Shown here piece after piece: positions 6,509-14,632 of a DNA stretch of 15,126 nucleotides. The stretch's first letter is position 1, and each line of letters starts with the position of its first letter. The translations under genes were made by a program, and so were the position numbers. The notes beneath the pieces are model-generated. The model was not told the DNA's origin, made no database searches, and was given only the letters and a program-made list of their open reading frames with translations. The DNA comes from Baffinella frigidus (Eukaryota > Cryptophyceae > Cryptomonadales > Baffinellaceae): positions 3,643 to 18,768 of the forward strand of contig MU648124.1 of assembly GCA_026770585.1 (NCBI GenBank). Reading direction: 5' to 3'.

Positions 6509-9500
6509 TGTCGTCCTCAGCAGCTCACCGTCCTCCACCTGGCCTTGCCCCTGAGGAGCCTGACCCGTCCGGAATTGCGCTCGTCCACGGACCGGACGAT
6601 GACACGAAGGTCAACACGTCTGATTGTACTCCAGAGGCCTCTCCCAACCACAGCACCCTACCCCGCAGCGTGCTGTTGCTGTCAGGAGACTCCTCCGCGC
6701 ATCAACCCTTCCGTGTACTGTGGGACAGTGGCTCTTCCCATTGCGTTTTGTCCCCGTCCGCGGCACGGAAACTCGGCTTCTCCGTACCTCAGACACCGTC
6801 TGGCCACGGCACTATGACGGTCGCCGACGGCACCAACTGTTCCATCTATGGTTGGACCCCGTCAGAAGTGCGTCTCCGGCTGCCCGCTCACACCATCGAC
6901 AGCTCTGGCACCGGATGCAGGGTGAGCCGCCTGCCGGGCACCCTCTGCGTGGTGGCAGACATATCTGAGGACGTGATCATCGGCTATGATTACATTGGCA
7001 AATTTCAGGGCGGCTTCGCCTCGTGTAACGGAATCTCATCCTACCGTCTGGCCACCTCCGCCTGCGATGACTCGGCGACAGTTCTCATCCCGTTACTGGG
7101 CTCCGGCGGTACCAACGAGCACTTTCAATTTCACGACAGTGCCCACGGCCCCTCCGTGTCAGCCCACTTTTGCGAGATCCCACCTCGCCCACCTTCCTCG
7201 CCGAACGACGGTCCCCCACCGGGCCCTCTTCGCGAAATCCCCGCTCCAGGCGGGAAAAAGACCAGAAAAGCAGCTGCGAACCTCATCCAGTACGCCAAAC
7301 TCCATCCCCACATGGTTCACCATGTGGAAGTGAAGTTCACCGACCCGATGATGCCGGATGCTACCCTGTTCTCAAACAACACCAACCTGCAGGCCGAACC
7401 ACCTCCTGAAGGCCCTGTCGACCCACGGCGCGAGCAGGCATGGGCCGCTGCCAAGCTGCGTTTCAAACGTGTCTTCGACAAGCCCGATTCGCTGCCACCA
7501 TATCGGGCCGTGAACGGCAGTTGCAACTTGAAACCCGGCTGCTCCGTTCTCCCACGAGCGGGGGTCGGCCGTCTGAGCCAGGAAGAAATCACGTACACTA
7601 AAGTCATTCTCACCGACTATCTCGAGAAAGGCTGGATTCGCCCTAGTTACTCCCGGACCGCGGCACGCCTCTTCTTCATCACCAAACCAAATGGTGGCCT
7701 CCGCTCGGTCGTCGACTACCGAGCGTTGAACGAGGTCCTCGAGACGCAGTACTTCCCTCCTCCGGAGTGGAGCAACATCGTGAACCAGTTAGGCGACTCT
7801 AAGTTGTTCAGCAGTTTCGACTGTGCGGATTTCTTCTTCCAAAATCGTTTACGTGATGAAGATTCATGGCTCACCGCCTTCTCGACGTGTTTTGGCCAGT
7901 TCGAATGGCGAGTTTGCCCACAAGGCCTCGCCTCCTCACCGGCCGTCGCGCAACGCTTGTTCAGCAGTATCTTACAATCACTGCCCTGCGTGCTGCCCGA
8001 CCTTAGCAAACACCCCACCGAACCCCGCAATCTCTTGGCCGAAAACGCCGCGGTTTTCCTTGACGACGCCCTGATCCACGGTGGCTCCTTTGATGAACAC
8101 CTCGCGTTCATCTACTCTTTTCTGTATGCCATGGAAGAGCAAGAGCTCCACCTGTCGGCTCCGAAGACTCAGTTCATGCAGGATCGTTGCAACTATCTCG
8201 GCCACGTCCTCTCGGCCGAGGGAGTCGCCGTCCAGCCTGAACGGGTGGCGGCACTGCGCGACTGGCCTGTTCCTGCTTCCACCACCGATGTGCGCGCCTT
8301 CCTGGGCTTCTGTGTTTACCTTCGCCGTCACATCGAGGGATTCGGCAATTACGCCGCGCCTCTTGCCGCCCTCACCAGCAAAAACGTACCTTTTTCCTGG
8401 GGCCCTCACGAGCAGACGGCCTTCGAGGCTCTCAGGGACGCGTGCTGTTCACCACGCGTCCTTGCCACACCACGCCCGGGCCTTCCATATCAGCTCCGCT
8501 GTGACGCCTCAGGTTTCGCGGCCGGCTGCAGCCTTTGGCAGCTGCACACGCTCGACGATGCCTCGACCTTGTGGAAACCGATCGAGTTCCGCTCAAAAAG
8601 CTTCAATATCGCTGAGCGCTCTAAGGCAGCCCACGCTCGCGAGCTGTTGTCCTTCATTGGGGCACTGAAGTACTTCCGACCTTTTCTGTCCGGCATTCCA
8701 TTCAGCGTGATCACCGACTCCAGTGCCCTGGCTTGGTTGAAAACCAGCAAAGACCTGTCCCCGTCCTTTCAGCGCTGGTGGGCGTACGTCAGCTCTTTTA
8801 CGTTTACTATTCAACATCGCCCTGGTAAACGGATCGTGACTGAGGATGCCCTGTCGCGCCGCCCCGATTTGGCCGACAACGCCCTGCCGACCGATATGCT
8901 GTCGCTCCCTGATCCTGACGAGTTTGGCCTCCCAGAACCTGCGGGCACTGCCCCAGCGTCCTCCTTGGCCGCTCCCCTCATCTTGCCACGTCACGACCGA
9001 CCCCCGCTCGACCATGACGGGGTTTTGATTCGGGAATCGGATCAGCGCTATTCCACGCCGACGGCAGAACTCGACGCTCTGTTTCCCAACCGCGCCCTGG
9101 TTACATGCACGGCCCTGTCTCAACCTGTGCCCTCGGTACAAACGCCCGCCCACGCGGCAGCACTCGGCCCCGATGCGCCCTGCACTGACCCGTCCGGCCA
9201 GTCCACCACGCCGGTTGGTTCGGCCGCTGCTTCCGCTACACGGCTTGACCACGTGATTACCTACGCGTTCTTTGGTCCACCGACACCGAGCGACGACAGG
9301 CCGGCTTCCACCTCCCCTTTCTGGGACGAGGTGCACCCGCTGCTCCAGGATTTTCCGGTGACCATCTCCCTGCGGCCTCGGGTCACGAAATTGGTGCCGA
9401 CTGGAAGCTCCGGCTATCTCTTCAACACTTTCGTGCAGCCACCTCGCCGCTCAGCTCGCCTGGCGCCACCCGCTGCTGCGGCGTTGCCTCCTCGCGCTCC

Positions 9501-10890
9501 TCCGTCGTCAGTTCCGTCGGAGGTCAGCGCTGATGAACCAGAGCCCTTGCCTGCAAAGGAGCGACGCTACGATCACCACGTCACAGCATGGAATACCAAG
9601 AATCGGGTCGCCCCACGACCTCGACCTCCGGTTGGCCCACCTCCACCTCGCGCGGGTTCAGACACGACAGTCTTATCTCCGTTGCATCCTCCAGAGGATG
9701 ACGGCGGTTCTACCATCGTTGACCCTCCGGACGCTCCGTGGCTGTCTGGACTTGACCGGTTTGGCCCACAGCCGGTGCCTCCGGACCCTGACATGCCGGA
9801 TCATGTGCCCTCGGAATATGTAACCCCTCCATGGCTCGAGGATCTGTACGCCGAATGGGTCGATCCACAGATGTTCCTCGATTTGTGGCGCCCTGACTGG
9901 GTGTCTACCTTCGCTCCCTTGTACGCCGCCCAGCCTAAGTGGCAGCGCCTGTGGCGTAACGGTGCCGGACGCCCACACCAGGGTTTCTTTACGCGCGGTG
10001 GCCTCCTGTTCAAAACCGGATTCTACAGCGACCGTTTGTGCGTCCCTTGCCCGGCCGCCAGAATCGAGATCCTGCGTCGTCTGCACGACTCGGCCTCCGC
10101 CGGCCATTGTGGCCGCCATAAGACCGCCGCTCGCGTTCAGGAACGTTACTACTGGGGTGGTATGTGGGCCGACGTCAACAAATACGTCTTGTCCTGTGTT
10201 ACCTGTCAACGAAATCGCGCAGTGAAACGTTCTCCCTGGGGCGACGCACAGCTCATTGGCACACCAGACTTTCCTTGGCAGATCCTGCAGATGGACTGGA
10301 CGGTCGGTTTCCCGGTCTCCATCCACGGGGGCAAGGCTTGTGATAGCATTCTCACCTTCATCGACCGCCTCTCCAGCATGTGCCGTTTCGTTCCAGCCGC
10401 CGCCGCTGATACAGCCGAGGATACCGCGGTGCATCTGATCAACAACGTGATTCGCCACCACGGATGTCCCGAACGTATCATCGCCGACAACGACACACGA
10501 CTGCGCGCGGGTTTCTGGCAGGCCTTGACCGACCGCCTCGGGGTCGCCATGCGCCACACCAGCGCCTATAACCCTAAAGCTAACGGTAAAGTCGAGAACT
10601 CTCACGCGACTCTGTACGACATCTTGCGCGCCATGGTTTCTCGTTGGGGCTCCAATTGGTCTGACCACCTGCCCATGGCCGAATTCGCATTCAACAGCAG
10701 TGTCTGCGCTAGCACCGGTTTCTCGCCCTTTGAAGTGGCCTACGGCCGCCGCCCAGCTTTTCCCGGCGACCTCCCTGGGGTTCGGTCTTCCGTGCCGCGT
10801 GCAGAGGCCGCCGCGACGCGCATCATCGCTCTGACGACGGCCTGTCGCGCGTCTCAGCTCCAGATTTGTCGGACCTTTCCGGGTCATTGA
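6508..10890 (+). CDS. pol: Gypsy pol polyprotein: protease, RT, RNase H, integrase core
   Basis: The start is taken at the first in-frame ATG (6508); the frame is open upstream from 6427 without an ATG. The protease active site is LWDSGSSHCVLS (about 6715-6750). RT spans roughly 7550-8270, with D in SSFDCADFF (catalytic Asp codon about 7819) and the FLDD box at 8056-8067, a Phe variant of YxDD. RNase H follows, with CDASGFAAG (about 8500), AHAREL and TDSSALAW, ending near HRPGKRIVTEDALSRR (8815-8860). A Pro/Ser/Ala-rich linker of about 350 residues leads to the integrase: H-H-C-C zinc module (10084-10206), then D (QMDWTV, 10294), D (IIADND, 10486) and E (NGKVEN, 10594), spacing 35. The frame ends with a TGA at 10888, shortly after the core, where it should run into the GPF domain. 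Confidence 0.92.
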   Translation: MSSSAAHRPPPGLAPEEPDPSGIALVHGPDDDTKVNTSDCTPEASPNHSTLPRSVLLLSGDSSAHQPFRVLWDSGSSHCVLSPSAARKLGFSVPQTPSGHGTMTVADGTNCSIYGWTPSEVRLRLPAHTIDSSGTGCRVSRLPGTLCVVADISEDVIIGYDYIGKFQGGFASCNGISSYRLATSACDDSATVLIPLLGSGGTNEHFQFHDSAHGPSVSAHFCEIPPRPPSSPNDGPPPGPLREIPAPGGKKTRKAAANLIQYAKLHPHMVHHVEVKFTDPMMPDATLFSNNTNLQAEPPPEGPVDPRREQAWAAAKLRFKRVFDKPDSLPPYRAVNGSCNLKPGCSVLPRAGVGRLSQEEITYTKVILTDYLEKGWIRPSYSRTAARLFFITKPNGGLRSVVDYRALNEVLETQYFPPPEWSNIVNQLGDSKLFSSFDCADFFFQNRLRDEDSWLTAFSTCFGQFEWRVCPQGLASSPAVAQRLFSSILQSLPCVLPDLSKHPTEPRNLLAENAAVFLDDALIHGGSFDEHLAFIYSFLYAMEEQELHLSAPKTQFMQDRCNYLGHVLSAEGVAVQPERVAALRDWPVPASTTDVRAFLGFCVYLRRHIEGFGNYAAPLAALTSKNVPFSWGPHEQTAFEALRDACCSPRVLATPRPGLPYQLRCDASGFAAGCSLWQLHTLDDASTLWKPIEFRSKSFNIAERSKAAHARELLSFIGALKYFRPFLSGIPFSVITDSSALAWLKTSKDLSPSFQRWWAYVSSFTFTIQHRPGKRIVTEDALSRRPDLADNALPTDMLSLPDPDEFGLPEPAGTAPASSLAAPLILPRHDRPPLDHDGVLIRESDQRYSTPTAELDALFPNRALVTCTALSQPVPSVQTPAHAAALGPDAPCTDPSGQSTTPVGSAAASATRLDHVITYAFFGPPTPSDDRPASTSPFWDEVHPLLQDFPVTISLRPRVTKLVPTGSSGYLFNTFVQPPRRSARLAPPAAAALPPRAPPSSVPSEVSADEPEPLPAKERRYDHHVTAWNTKNRVAPRPRPPVGPPPPRAGSDTTVLSPLHPPEDDGGSTIVDPPDAPWLSGLDRFGPQPVPPDPDMPDHVPSEYVTPPWLEDLYAEWVDPQMFLDLWRPDWVSTFAPLYAAQPKWQRLWRNGAGRPHQGFFTRGGLLFKTGFYSDRLCVPCPAARIEILRRLHDSASAGHCGRHKTAARVQERYYWGGMWADVNKYVLSCVTCQRNRAVKRSPWGDAQLIGTPDFPWQILQMDWTVGFPVSIHGGKACDSILTFIDRLSSMCRFVPAAAADTAEDTAVHLINNVIRHHGCPERIIADNDTRLRAGFWQALTDRLGVAMRHTSAYNPKANGKVENSHATLYDILRAMVSRWGSNWSDHLPMAEFAFNSSVCASTGFSPFEVAYGRRPAFPGDLPGVRSSVPRAEAAATRIIALTTACRASQLQICRTFPGH
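8860..9930 (+). other. Long Pro-rich linker between RNase H and integrase
   Basis: About 350 codons separate the end of RNase H from the integrase zinc module; in typical gypsy elements this interval is roughly 50-150 residues. The linker is rich in Pro, Ser, Ala, Asp and Arg. It contains one less disordered patch with aromatic residues (TYAFFG to VTKLVP, about 9255-9395) and an Arg/Pro stretch resembling an integrase-linked tether. It is in frame and stop-free, so it is presumably translated. Its function is unknown. Confidence 0.7.
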
Positions 10891-11677
10891 TCCACCCGCG
10901 AACGAGATCGTTCCGCCCGGGGGCCCCTCCAAGAATTACGCCTGGCTCGCGCTGCCGCTTCCTCTTGGAGACATTCGTCAACCACTGAGCCTCAGTCGAA
11001 TGCGGCGCTTCCATGAACGCCCCGCTCACCTGGGTGGCGCTCCGTTCGTGACACCACAACTCTCTCTCGCCGCCGATTGGGCCCGCCACGCCGGGGCCCA
11101 CATTGATCGTGTGACCTCCGACCAGCTAGCTGAGTTTTGCGTTGGTCATTGCCTGGAGTTGAATTTGCCAGCAGACTACTTTCCTGCGTCGCATCCACGT
11201 TTGCCATACGACGGCCCTCGTGCGGTACGGGTCTACGACACCTGGCGGGCAAGCCCACGATCACCCCTTCAGGTGGCCGTGTTCTTGCTGGACCTGCCCC
11301 TCGTGAATGACCCCAACGGCCTGGCTTTCGAGACAGGCATGCTCGACGTTCGTGCCCCCGCTCACGTGCCTGTGGCAATGAACTGGAGTCTGATGAGAGC
11401 CCTCCATTCCTCCTTCCCAGGATTGACCTACCTGAAGGATCTGCTTCCGCACGCAGACTCGTCCGTGGTGTTTAAAAACACCCTCGTTCCTATTCACCGT
11501 GTCGTGGCCGACCGTTTTTCTGGGGGGAAGACACCCACGCGGGAACTACTAGTTCAGTTCACCGAACACGACTACGAGAACAGCGCATGGGTAAAGCAGA
11601 AGTTCGTCCCTCAAACCTACGTGGACGAATTTTGGCAGAGAATGGATCAGGAGCCAACTTCGGGAGCTCCCGATTAA
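10835..11677 (+). pseudogene. Gypsy integrase C-terminal part: GPF motif and chromodomain-like tail, out of frame
   Basis: This frame opens after a TGA at 10832-10834 and runs to the TAA at 11675-11677. It is +1 relative to the pol ORF. It starts almost at once with RFVGPFRVI (about 10862-10888), the GPY/F motif that follows the integrase core. A region of about 200 residues follows. It ends in a chromodomain-like segment (about 11490-11645) with IHRVVADRF, ELLVQFTEHDYENSAWV and YVDEFWQRM, the usual pattern of a V-x-R-I start, YLVKW-like strand, W-[EV] strand and C-terminal helix. The basic linker and Gly-Asp strand normally found between the core and GPF are absent, suggesting a deletion of roughly 100-140 bp that also shifted the frame. 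An in-frame ATG exists at 11000, but it would cut off the GPF motif. Confidence 0.8.
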
Positions 11678-12285
11678 ACCTAGACCCACAAGGGACGTGG
11701 GCGCCCGCCCTCGACGGTGAATACTAGACGAACCCACCGAGCTAGACTCGGTGAAGGGGCCGCTACGATCATACACGGCCCGTTCTCTCAAGCCAGGACT
11801 CAGGAGCTCACGCTCGGGTCCGGTGAGGGGGCCAACGCCCCTCACCCCGCACTAGCAACGACGTCCCGAAGCTGTGCGTACCTTCACGCTCGACCTTCTT
11901 GCGTACGGTTGAGGACTTACGTCCCCACCCGTCTGAAGCCTCGGTGAGGGGGCCCTTGGCCCCTCCTCCCGACTCGGTGAAGGGGCGGCAACGCCCCTCA
12001 CCCGGCACTCCCGCTATTTTCTATCAGCCGGAATGCCCCTCCTTTACGCTCGGTTCTACCTTGCGCGCGACTTGGAGACTCACGTCCCCCCCGCACTTCT
12101 GTCCAATCATCACCACCTTGGGCACCTTATTTTCCGTCGCTACCCACGCTCTACCCTCGGTTCGACTCCAGCTCCGAAAACGACGGGCCCGGCTCGGACT
12201 AGGTGGCCTCACTATCGCGATGCAAGTTCAGAAACACAGCACGAGTTTCCTTTTCCGCTCTTTATTTACACTCCTTTTAATCCGC
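11678..12285. repeat. GGTGA-hairpin repeats in a diverged tandem duplication
   Basis: No convincing gene is present. Four related hairpins recur: around 11750-11781 (GGGCCG/CGGCCC), 11822-11846 (GGTGAGGGG/CCCCTCACC, 7-nt loop), 11943-11965 and 11976-12002 (GGTGA-GGGGCG/CGCCCC-TCACC with one bulged A and loop GCAA). They sit in a diverged tandem duplication with a period of about 156-160 bp: CCCCTCACC is followed by GCACT at 11838 and 11994, and CCTTCACGCTCG (11881) matches CCTTTACGCTCG (12041). These could be parts of a 3' LTR or UTR of the gypsy element, or a separate satellite. I could not find the partner LTR. Confidence 0.65.
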
Positions 12286-12834
12286 CTAAGCCCGGGTGAA
12301 GAAGGAGGTAATGAGCATCTGGTTCTCGCTCTTGTGCACCCCGCTTACGACGGTGGCCTTCATCAGCGGCTCCCACGGGTTGATCGGGCCCTCCACGATG
12401 ACCCCCATAGCGAGGGGGGTGACGATTTGTGACTGCTCTAGAACGGGGTCCGGGATCTTCACCCCGTCCCCCTCTAGCGCTTCTACGAAACGGGGCTTGC
12501 CCTCCATCGCGTTGACCTCCGCCTGGGCTTCCAGCCACGTGGACATAACCGCGATCAAACGGCTCAGGCGCGCCCGATACGCGTCGCGTGTCTCCTCCTC
12601 CATGGCCTCCTCGCGCCTCCCCTTGAAGTGAAGGTAGCGCACCCGGCGGCTCCCGGTTTGGAGGATCTTCTTGCGGCGAGCCTCTTTCGCCTTGACCTTC
12701 ACGCGTACGGCATTCTCAGCCATCCCGAGGATCATCATCCCCCGGCGGTGAATCTGGTGAACGGAAGGCGGCATTGGTTGAGTTGGGCGAAGCGTGTCAC
12801 GAAGGACGATGGGTGAGGGGATTTTTGGATTCAC
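12286..12834 (-). CDS. Hypothetical protein, basic and helical N-terminus
   Basis: A 182-codon frame that looks protein-like rather than a GC-driven shadow. It has a Lys/Arg-rich, helix-forming N-terminal half (about 12730-12560, containing VRVKVKAKEARRKK and a Glu-rich patch near 12600). A more hydrophobic C-terminal half with alternating small residues (PLAMGVIVEGPINPW) follows. In-frame ATGs exist at 12834, 12774, 12738/12735 and 12723; the last (MAENAVR) begins the best-looking sequence, so the true start is unsure. I do not recognise the family and it shows no catalytic motif. It lies alone in repeat-rich DNA and could be an element-encoded accessory protein or a chance ORF. Confidence 0.4.
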   Translation of the reverse strand: MNPKIPSPIVLRDTLRPTQPMPPSVHQIHRRGMMILGMAENAVRVKVKAKEARRKKILQTGSRRVRYLHFKGRREEAMEEETRDAYRARLSRLIAVMSTWLEAQAEVNAMEGKPRFVEALEGDGVKIPDPVLEQSQIVTPLAMGVIVEGPINPWEPLMKATVVSGVHKSENQMLITSFFTRA

Positions 12835-12984
12835 AAAGAAGGATCCTGAAATCCCCCTTCCCCCGGACTACGCCCCGTCAGTTTTCGGTAACCGCCCCGA
12901 CTTTTGTACCGGCCCCGGATGATCACGGGCATTTATGTACTAGGAGAGCAACGTGAAGCCTCCCGGACACGGTAACCGCCCGCC

Positions 12985-13085
12985 GTTACCCTCGGTCGAC
13001 GCCGCTTCGGGGAAAAGCCGACTCCGATCACCGTTACACCTGGTCGGACGTCTCTTCGGGGATACGCCGACTCCGGTTGGGGACG
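12985..13085. repeat. Two-unit diverged tandem repeat with CTTCGGGGA core
   Basis: Two units about 53 bp apart share GGTCG, then CTTCGGGGA, then GCCGACTCCG (about 12992-13037 and 13045-13090). Each can pair GTCG(G) with (C)CGAC around the CTTCGGGG loop, so each unit is also a hairpin. The flanking sequence (12835-12984 and 13090-13169) is GC-rich without a convincing gene; CGGTAACCGCCC occurs twice, near 12889 and 12970. Confidence 0.6.
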
Positions 13086-13169
13086 CGGCCACGCCCCCTC
13101 CTTCCCGGGCGTCGCTTGTCACGGTCGCCCCGCGCCCCCCACGGCGCGCCGATCTCGCCCAAGGAGCCG

Positions 13170-13647
13170 CGCGCCTCCTCCGTCAAACCGTCAAACCGTC
13201 AAACCGTCAAAAGTAGTTCAGGACTATCCTTTAGGACCCATAGGCCCTTATAAGACACTCGGGATTCCTTGACCCCTGGGAACTATGGCCCCCATGGTTT
13301 TCAGAGGTTCCAAGTCTCCCGTCACCATAGTTGGAAACTTCCATCCATAGGCTAGGTACCCCCGGACCATCTCTCCCCAAAGAGGGCGGCCCTGGGGTAT
13401 CATTGCACCCCCGCGCGCCTCCTCCGTCAAACCGTCAAAAGTAGTTCAGGACTATCCTTTAGGACCCATTCTAGGCCCTTATAAGACACTCGGGATTCCT
13501 TGACCCCTGGGAACTATGACTCCCATAGTTTTCAGAGGTTCCAAGTCTCCCGCCACCATAATTGGAAACTTCCATCCATAGGCCAGGTACCCCCGGACCA
13601 TCTCTCCCCAAAGAGAGCGGCCCTGGGGTATCATTGCACCCCCGCGC
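13170..13647. repeat. Two-copy direct repeat of about 235-245 bp
   Basis: Copy 1 (13170-13414) and copy 2 (13415-13647) sit directly end to end. They differ by about seven substitutions, a 3-bp insertion in copy 2 (CATTCTAGG against CATAGG), and the number of an 8-bp subunit GTCAAACC near the start (three plus a partial unit in copy 1, one in copy 2). Identity is roughly 97 percent by eye. The edges share GCGCGCCTCCTCC. Short open frames on the minus strand in both copies end at the same point, but without other evidence I do not call them genes. Confidence 0.9.
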
Positions 13648-13696
13648 ATGGCCTCAAAGTTCAGAATTAAGTTAAGATCTAGGAACCAAGGACCTA

Positions 13697-14171
13697 ACGG
13701 GGATTCTCGTCCCCGTCCGTAAGATACGAAAGCGTAAGTTAAGACTAAGTAGTTCACTTAGGGGGTTCGAGGACGACCCCTTGGTGAAGGGGCTGTGTAA
13801 CGGAGTTCCCCGTTATTACTCTGAAACTCCGTGACTAGAGGCGTAACCCCGACCCCTCGAGGGGTTGGGGTCGCGCCCCTTATCACGCCCGGTGCCTACT
13901 AGTAGATGGGCTATTCGAGTGTCCCTTGCCCCGCGGGAGATTGGGGGATTCTTCCATCCCCCAACGTTCCGCGGGCCAAGGGGTGCTTCACCCTTGCATG
14001 CCCTTAGAAGGACTCCGGGATAGTTTCCCCGTGTCCCGTGAGATCTGGGAGATTCCCTATCTCCCACCCTTTCGGGGTACGGGGAACTACATCCCTACGT
14101 ACCGTAGAATGGCTCTAGTGCCCCCAAACCGAATCGTTGCGGTTTGGCCCTTTTTGCCCGATCGAATCGGG
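13697..14171. repeat. Dense array of short perfect hairpins
   Basis: At least ten hairpins occur in 475 bp: 13697-13716 (ACGGGGA/TCCCCGT), 13746-13760 (TAAGT/ACTTA), 13800-13832 (ACGGAGTT/AACTCCGT), a 24-nt near-perfect palindrome at 13847-13870 centred on CTCGAG, 13896-13905 (CTACTAGTAG), 13930-13975 (inner TTGGGGGAT/ATCCCCCAA, outer CCGCGG pair), 13977-13996 (CAAGGG/CCCTTG), 14016-14038 (CGGGA/TCCCG), 14046-14066 (TGGGAGAT/ATCTCCCA), 14095-14107 (CTACG/CGTAG), 14124-14147 (CCAAACCG/CGGTTTGG) and 14157-14171 (CCCGAT/ATCGGG). The stems differ in sequence, so this is not simple tandem copying. It could be a structured RNA or a hairpin-element hotspot. No gene is evident here. Confidence 0.75.
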
Positions 14172-14480
14172 GGTAATGGGCTTAGATATCCCATTTCCCC
14201 CTTCTCGAGGAGAGGCCACCTTGATCCTGAATGAAGCTCTGAACTTCGTTTCCTGTGCCCTTACAGCTCGCTCACCAAGACGCTAGCTGTGACGCACTCC
14301 CTTACACTCCACAACCGAACCCATACGTGCACGAACACCACATCTAAAGGACACTCACGTGTCTTTGAAACTAGAGTTATTCACCCCTCGCAAGGCAATT
14401 TCCTTCCCGACAAACTCCCCCAAATGGTCAAAAATCGTCAAAAATCATATGAAATTCGTATAGAATTCGTATGGGATTAA
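14172..14480. other. Non-coding stretch, AT-richer, with short tandem repeats at its end
   Basis: No convincing gene is seen. Near 14425-14475 there are two copies of GTCAAAAATC in tandem followed by two near-copies of GAATTCGTAT, marking a local composition shift just before the recombinase-related sequence. Confidence 0.5.
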
Positions 14481-14573
14481 CCTGGCGATGATGTCCGACA
14501 TGAGGTTGACTGCGTAACTCTCCGAGTGGCACAGCGCGTGCGCGAACGCGACTTTGCTCCCCTGCTCATTGAT
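14445..14573 (-). pseudogene. Short protein-like fragment on minus strand, unidentified
   Basis: One minus-strand frame reads well from the heptamer repeat to a TGA at 14445-14447, with VAFAHALCHSESYAVNLMSD and then IIARLIPYEF. It has no start and about 40 codons. The composition looks like real protein rather than a GC shadow, but I do not recognise it. The opposite strand also gives a plausible short peptide over the same bases, so the strand is uncertain. Confidence 0.25.
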
Positions 14574-14597
14574 GGTTGAGGGTTAATGGTCGACGGT

Positions 14598-14629
<32 letters not shown>

Positions 14630-14632
14630 GGT
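14574..14632 (+). repeat. (GGTTGAG)n heptamer microsatellite
   Basis: Five perfect tandem GGTTGAG units lie at 14595-14629, preceded by a separate unit at 14574-14580 and a degenerate spacer. In the recombinase frame the repeat contains a TGA stop (14612-14614), so it interrupts or bounds that reading frame. It resembles telomere-type G-rich heptamers in composition, but I know of no telomere with this exact unit. Confidence 0.9.

Larger units (their letters stand above)
6508..11677 (+). mobile_element. Ty3/gypsy-like LTR retrotransposon, Gag-less and broken
   Basis: The domain order protease, RT, RNase H, integrase, GPF motif, chromodomain-like tail is that of Ty3/gypsy (Metaviridae) chromoviruses. 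No Gag precedes the protease: the sequence upstream is the oppositely oriented Gag-like ORF of the neighbouring element. No LTR pair, PBS or polypurine tract was found. A frame break near 10835-10890 splits pol from its C-terminal domain, so this copy is unlikely to make a complete integrase. The catalytic residues elsewhere are intact, suggesting it was active fairly recently. Confidence 0.85.

Noticed and set aside
9673-10932. 419-codon open frame on the minus strand
   Set aside because: Antisense to the clearly real gypsy integrase; it has no motif and reflects GC-rich codon use on the other strand.
12953-13216. 87-codon plus-strand open frame
   Set aside because: It runs through tandem repeats, with composition explained by GC content; no motif.
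13170-13647. The direct repeats as a pair of LTRs
   Set aside because: The copies are directly adjacent with no internal region, and there are no convincing TG/CA ends or target duplications.
13479-13757. Short minus-strand ORFs ending identically in both 240-bp repeats
   Set aside because: Shared ends are expected from the duplication; too short and unsupported to call as genes.
11745-14171. CRISPR array
   Set aside because: The repeats are hairpins of differing sequence or long tandem units, not identical short repeats with regular unique spacers, and the context is eukaryotic.
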